Shown: in pieces, positions 60,637 through 64,000 of the stretch
Layout: every line of letters starts with the position of its first letter
Numbering within the stretch: position 1 is the first letter of the stretch
From: Marivita geojedonensis
GTDB taxonomy: Bacteria > Pseudomonadota > Alphaproteobacteria > Rhodobacterales > Rhodobacteraceae
Assembly: GCF_002115805.1 (NCBI RefSeq)
Contig: NZ_JFKC01000003.1
Coordinates: 124,001 to 188,000 of the forward strand
Direction of reading: 5' to 3'
DNA: 64,000 bases
Notes under the pieces: generated by a model
Database searches by the model: none
Told to the model about the DNA's origin: nothing
Seen by the model: only the letters and a program-made list of their open reading frames with translations
Position numbers and translations under genes: made by a program

Positions 60637-61410
60637 ATGCTTCTGTGTATCGACTGCGGCAATACCAACACCGTGTTCTCGATCTGGGACGGGGAGCGTT
60701 TCCTGTGCACCCTGCGCACGTCGACCCATCATGGGCGTACGGCGGATGCCTATTTCACATGGTTTTCAACGCTGATTGCGCATTACAGGATCGACCCCAA
60801 CATCACGGATGTGATCATCTCGTCCACGGTACCACGGGTGGTCTGGAACCTGCGGGTGTTCTCGGACCGGTTCTTTGGCGTTCGTCCGATCGTCGTGGGC
60901 AAGCCGGAATGCAAGCTGCCACACCCTCCTCGGGTCGATGTCGGCACCGGCGTGGGGCCGGACCGTCTCGCCAATGCGGCAGGCGCATTCAATCGCCACG
61001 GCGGCGATTGTGTTGTGGTCGATTTCGGCACGGCGACCAATTTCGATGTGGTGGCCGAGGATGGCGCCTATGTCGGTGGCGTGATCGCACCGGGGGTCAA
61101 CCTGAGCCTCGAAGCACTCCATCAAGGTGCTGCCGCGCTGCCGCATGTGGACATTTCGCAGCCGGAGCGGGTGATCGGTACCAACACGGTGGCCTGTATC
61201 CAGTCGGGTGTGTTCTGGGGCTATGTCGGGCTGATCCAAGGGATCACCGACCGGATCAAGGCAGAATACGGCAAGCCGATGAAGGTTATCGGCACTGGCG
61301 GGCTCGCGCCCTTGTTCGCACAGGGTGAGCTGCTATTTGACACGATTGAGGATGATCTCACCATGCACGGTCTGACGGTCATCCACGCCTATAACAAAGA
61401 AAACGGATAA
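60637..61410 (+). CDS. coaX: Type III pantothenate kinase
   Basis: 257 aa ASKHA-fold kinase; first step of CoA synthesis. LLCIDCGNTNTVFSIW (phosphate-1), GTGVGPDRLANAAGAF, and VVVDFGTATNFDVV with the catalytic Asp. GAGGGGCAGGG precedes the ATG. Between birA and rnj. Confidence 0.96.
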   Translation: MLLCIDCGNTNTVFSIWDGERFLCTLRTSTHHGRTADAYFTWFSTLIAHYRIDPNITDVIISSTVPRVVWNLRVFSDRFFGVRPIVVGKPECKLPHPPRVDVGTGVGPDRLANAAGAFNRHGGDCVVVDFGTATNFDVVAEDGAYVGGVIAPGVNLSLEALHQGAAALPHVDISQPERVIGTNTVACIQSGVFWGYVGLIQGITDRIKAEYGKPMKVIGTGGLAPLFAQGELLFDTIEDDLTMHGLTVIHAYNKENG

Positions 61411-61413
61411 ATC

Positions 61414-63081
61414 ATGAGCGGTGAACGGATCATCTACCTGCCTCTTGGCGGGGCCGGCGAAATTGGCATGAATGCCTACGTCTATGGCTACGGCAAACCG
61501 GGGGAAGAGCGGCTGATCCTTGTCGATTTGGGCGTTACCTTCCCGGATATGGACGGAACGCCGGGGGTGGATCTGATCCTGCCGGACATCAGTTGGCTGA
61601 AGGAACGGCGCAACCGGCTGGACGCGATTTTCATCACCCATGCGCATGAGGACCATGTCGGCGCGATTGGTCATTGCTGGGAAGAGCTTGGTGCGCCGGT
61701 CTATGCGCGGGCCTTCACCGCTCATATCGCCCGGTTGAAAATGGAGGATGCGGGACTGTCGCCGGAAATCGTGCGCACCGTGTCGCCCTGGCCGGAAACG
61801 GTAGAGGTGGGGCCGTTCAAAATCGGGTTCGTGCCGATTTCGCATTCCATCCCGGAAAGTTCGGGTCTGGTCATCGACACGCCCAAGGGGCGGGTGGTTC
61901 ATTCCGGCGATTTCAAAATCGACGAAACCCCCGTTGTGGGTGAACCGTTCGACCGAGCCCTCTGGGAAGAGGTTGGCAAACCCGGCGTCAAAGCGTTGAT
62001 CTGCGATTCCACCAACGTCTTCTCGGGGCATGCTGGCCGGTCCGAAGCAACAGTGGGCCCCGAAATCGAAACGCTGGTGCGAGAGGCCACCGGTATGGTG
62101 GTGGCAACCACCTTTGCCTCCAATGTGGCACGGGTGAAGACACTGGCCGAAGCGGCGGTGCGGGCCGGGCGGTCTGTCTGTCTGTTGGGGCGCGCGATGC
62201 GGCGGATGATCGAGGCCTCGATCAAGACCGGCGTGTTGGCGGATTTCCCGACAGTGGTCAGCCCGGAGGAGGCGACGCAGATTCCGCGTGAGAACCTGAT
62301 GCTGATCGTCACCGGAAGCCAGGGCGAGCGGCGTGCCGCCTCGGCCCAGCTTGCCCGTGGCAAGTATCAGGGGCTGACCATGGCCGAGGGCGATCTGTTC
62401 CTCTTTTCGTCGAAGACCATTCCGGGCAATGAGCGCGGTGTCATCCAGATCATGAACGCATTCTCCGAACAGGGGGTGGATGTTGTCGATGACAGTTCGG
62501 GCAAATACCACGTGTCCGGTCACGCAAACCGCCCTGATCTGGAAACCATGCACGCGCTTGTCAATCCGCAACTGTTGGTACCGATGCACGGCGAACACCG
62601 CCATCTGCGCGAACATGTGAAAGTGGCCGGTGCGGCAGGCCGCAAGGGTGTGCTGGCCGTCAACGGCATGATGATGGACCTCAGCGGAAACGAGCCGACC
62701 GTGGTCGAATATGTAGAGACCGGGCGCACCTATCTGGACGGCTCCGTCAAGATCGGCGCGCTGGACGGCATTGTGCGCGATCGTATCCGCATGGCGCTGA
62801 ACGGGCACGTGATCGTCACCGTCATTCTGGACGAGGAAGACGAACTGCTGGGCGAACCGTGGTGCGAGATCATGGGCCTGCCCGAGATGGGCCGAAACAA
62901 TGCGCCGCTGGTCGATGCGCTGGAAGAAGACCTGTCGCAATTCATCGGGCGGGCCGGGGACAAGACGATCACCGACGACGACAAGCTGGAAGAAGGGCTG
63001 CGCCGGATTGCCCGTCAGACCACGCAGAATGAGATCGGCAAAAAACCCGAAGTCACTGTCGTGATCAGCAGGCTCGCATGA
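61414..63081 (+). CDS. rnj: Ribonuclease J
   Basis: 555 aa metallo-beta-lactamase/beta-CASP ribonuclease. Zn ligands in THAHEDHVGAIGH, ISHSIPESSGLVIDT, HSGDFKID; beta-CASP motifs TTFASNVARV and VTGSQGERRAA; C-terminal HVSGHANRPDLETMHALVNP. Functions in RNA processing and decay. Three bases after coaX; ATGA overlap with gph. Confidence 0.96.
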   Translation: MSGERIIYLPLGGAGEIGMNAYVYGYGKPGEERLILVDLGVTFPDMDGTPGVDLILPDISWLKERRNRLDAIFITHAHEDHVGAIGHCWEELGAPVYARAFTAHIARLKMEDAGLSPEIVRTVSPWPETVEVGPFKIGFVPISHSIPESSGLVIDTPKGRVVHSGDFKIDETPVVGEPFDRALWEEVGKPGVKALICDSTNVFSGHAGRSEATVGPEIETLVREATGMVVATTFASNVARVKTLAEAAVRAGRSVCLLGRAMRRMIEASIKTGVLADFPTVVSPEEATQIPRENLMLIVTGSQGERRAASAQLARGKYQGLTMAEGDLFLFSSKTIPGNERGVIQIMNAFSEQGVDVVDDSSGKYHVSGHANRPDLETMHALVNPQLLVPMHGEHRHLREHVKVAGAAGRKGVLAVNGMMMDLSGNEPTVVEYVETGRTYLDGSVKIGALDGIVRDRIRMALNGHVIVTVILDEEDELLGEPWCEIMGLPEMGRNNAPLVDALEEDLSQFIGRAGDKTITDDDKLEEGLRRIARQTTQNEIGKKPEVTVVISRLA

Positions 63082-63734
63082 CACGGGGCGTCGTGTTCGA
63101 TCTGGACGGTACGCTGATCGACAGCCTGCCGGACATCGCGGCGGCGGCAAATGCGCTGTTGGCGGATCATGGGCTTGATCCGTTGCCGCAAAAACAGATT
63201 GGCAGCTTTGTCGGGATGGGGGAGCGGGTGTTCCTCGACCGTCTGATCGCGGCAACGGCGCTCGATGCGGCTGACTATGACGCGCTGATGGTGGAATTCA
63301 TCACCCATTACAAAGCCAGCACTGGGCTGACCACTGTGTTCCCGCGTGTTCTTGAGGTGATTCAAGCTTTGAAAGCCGAGGGCTACAAACTTGGCATCTG
63401 CACCAACAAACCCGGCGGGCCCTTGGCGGCGGTGCTGGAGGCGATTGATCTTGCCAAATGGTTCGACGTGATCATTGCCGGAGATACTCTGCCGGTGCGC
63501 AAACCCGATCCCGCCCCGCTGCGTCTTGCATTCGAGCGGATGGAGGCCACGCAGGGTGTGTATGTCGGAGACAGCGACGTGGATGCAGAGACCGCACAGC
63601 GGGCAGGGGTGGCGTTTGCGTTCTTCACCGAAGGCATCCGAACCAAACCGATCGAAGAAATCCCGCATGACCGGGCTTTTGAACGGTTCGAAGACCTGCC
63701 GTCAATTTGTCGGGAGATTCTGCGCCCGCTCTAG
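63078..63734 (+). CDS. gph: Phosphoglycolate phosphatase (HAD)
   Basis: 218 aa HAD. VVFDLDGTLIDSLPDIAAAA, ICTNKPGGPL, and VYVGDSDVDAETAQRAG. It is closer to canonical Gph than the paralogue at 26939. Removes 2-phosphoglycolate made in DNA 3'-end repair or photorespiration-type reactions. Co-translated with rnj. Confidence 0.92.
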   Translation: MTRGVVFDLDGTLIDSLPDIAAAANALLADHGLDPLPQKQIGSFVGMGERVFLDRLIAATALDAADYDALMVEFITHYKASTGLTTVFPRVLEVIQALKAEGYKLGICTNKPGGPLAAVLEAIDLAKWFDVIIAGDTLPVRKPDPAPLRLAFERMEATQGVYVGDSDVDAETAQRAGVAFAFFTEGIRTKPIEEIPHDRAFERFEDLPSICREILRPL

Positions 63735-63748
63735 AGCCGGGCGATGCG

Positions 63749-63774
63749 CCGCGTTTCCATTGACGGAAACGCGG
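63749..63774. terminator. Bidirectional hairpin after gph
   Basis: CCGCGTTTCC-(6 nt)-GGAAACGCGG, a perfect 10-bp stem between two convergent genes, ending with ACCTTTGA. Works for either direction. Confidence 0.6.
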
Positions 63775-63782
63775 ACCTTTGA

Positions 63783-64000
63783 TCAGCCTGCGCGGCGTTC
63801 GTCGAAGCTGAGCGCGATGAAGGACGGCATGTGATCGCCCATGCCCACGACATTGCTGTCGCGCCCACCACGATCATTGCGCCCACCGCGATCGTTGCGG
63901 CGGTTGCGGGATCGGTCCTGCTCCGGCTTCTGGTCGTCGTCACGCTTTGAGGTCTCTTTCGGGGCCTCTGTCTGAACCTGCTCCTGCGCTTCGACCTTGG
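63783..64000 (-). CDS. C-terminal part of a probable DEAD-box RNA helicase (5' part outside window)
   Basis: The minus strand from the right edge is open for 72 codons to a stop at 63783. It encodes an Asp/Arg/Gln-rich low-complexity tail (NRRNDRGGRNDRGGRDSN) ending in VGMGDHMPSFIALSFDERRA. The RG/RGG-rich tail with this end resembles Rhodobacteraceae DEAD/DEAH-box helicases, as far as I recall. The helicase core would be beyond the window, so the function is tentative; that the frame is coding is fairly sure. Confidence 0.55.
   Translation of the reverse strand, partial: KVEAQEQVQTEAPKETSKRDDDQKPEQDRSRNRRNDRGGRNDRGGRDSNVVGMGDHMPSFIALSFDERRAG

Noticed and set aside
61333-63255. Minus-strand open frame of 640 codons
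   Set aside because: Antisense to rnj, with low-quality composition and no domains. RNase J on the other strand has complete motifs.

Overview
The window is GC-rich, densely coded bacterial chromosome with short intergenic gaps and many 4-bp ATGA/GTGA gene overlaps. Gene content and order point to an alphaproteobacterium of the family Rhodobacteraceae (Roseobacter group). The evidence is a 14-subunit complex I operon broken up by small unknown genes and followed by birA-coaX-rnj, a pyruvate dehydrogenase E1-beta with its own lipoyl domain, relics of a Rhodobacter-type gene transfer agent (GTA), and families known from this group (DUF5333, DUF5337). This assignment is from recognised proteins only; there is no rRNA or tRNA in the window.

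Layout. 1-3.2 kb: fabF (5' end cut), mltG, a TSUP permease. 3.4-6.5 kb: a collapsed GTA locus. It has the small-terminase-like gene, then one open frame that joins the N-terminal ATPase part of the large terminase to the C-terminal half of the host-specificity/tail protein, then the small gene that usually follows. 6.4-11.7 kb: DksA-like gene, cysE, and the pdhA-pdhB-orf-pdhC operon on the minus strand. 12-13.8 kb: a glycoside-hydrolase-like protein with an acidic C-terminus and a hydrophobic tail. 13.8-16.6 kb: ftsB-like, pgk, and a cytoplasmic/periplasmic cyclophilin pair. 16.8-28.1 kb: housekeeping genes (DUF3179, GNAT, tyrS, anmK, moaA, a lipoprotein, alkD-like, glmS, glmU, gph, creA).

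28.2-37.7 kb is a leucine catabolism operon: isovaleryl-CoA dehydrogenase, acyl-CoA synthetase, methylcrotonyl-CoA carboxylase beta and alpha, HMG-CoA lyase and methylglutaconyl-CoA hydratase. An LprI-like protein, a GST and small membrane proteins are interleaved. It begins with a sigma70-like promoter abutting a perfect inverted repeat. 38.1-39.4 kb: an MmgE/PrpD gene. 39.7-40.7 kb: a CueR-type copper promoter, a Tat-exported DUF411 (CopG-like) protein and a c-type cytochrome.

41.0-59.8 kb is the nuo operon (nuoA-N). It carries at least eight extra genes. Three are small lipoproteins with the same cysteine pattern. Another is a membrane protein with a helix-hairpin-helix domain nearly the same as the C-terminal extension of NuoE. 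A strong terminator-like hairpin sits between nuoF and nuoG. 59.9-63.7 kb: birA, coaX, rnj, gph, then the 3' end of a minus-strand gene, probably a DEAD-box helicase.

A family of short intergenic repeats (stem-loop plus an A/T-rich tail ending in AAGAAG) recurs at gene 3' ends through the window. The most interesting items are the GTA chimera, the CueR promoter with its two genes, the duplicated HhH domain in the nuo operon, and the three related nuo-embedded lipoproteins.
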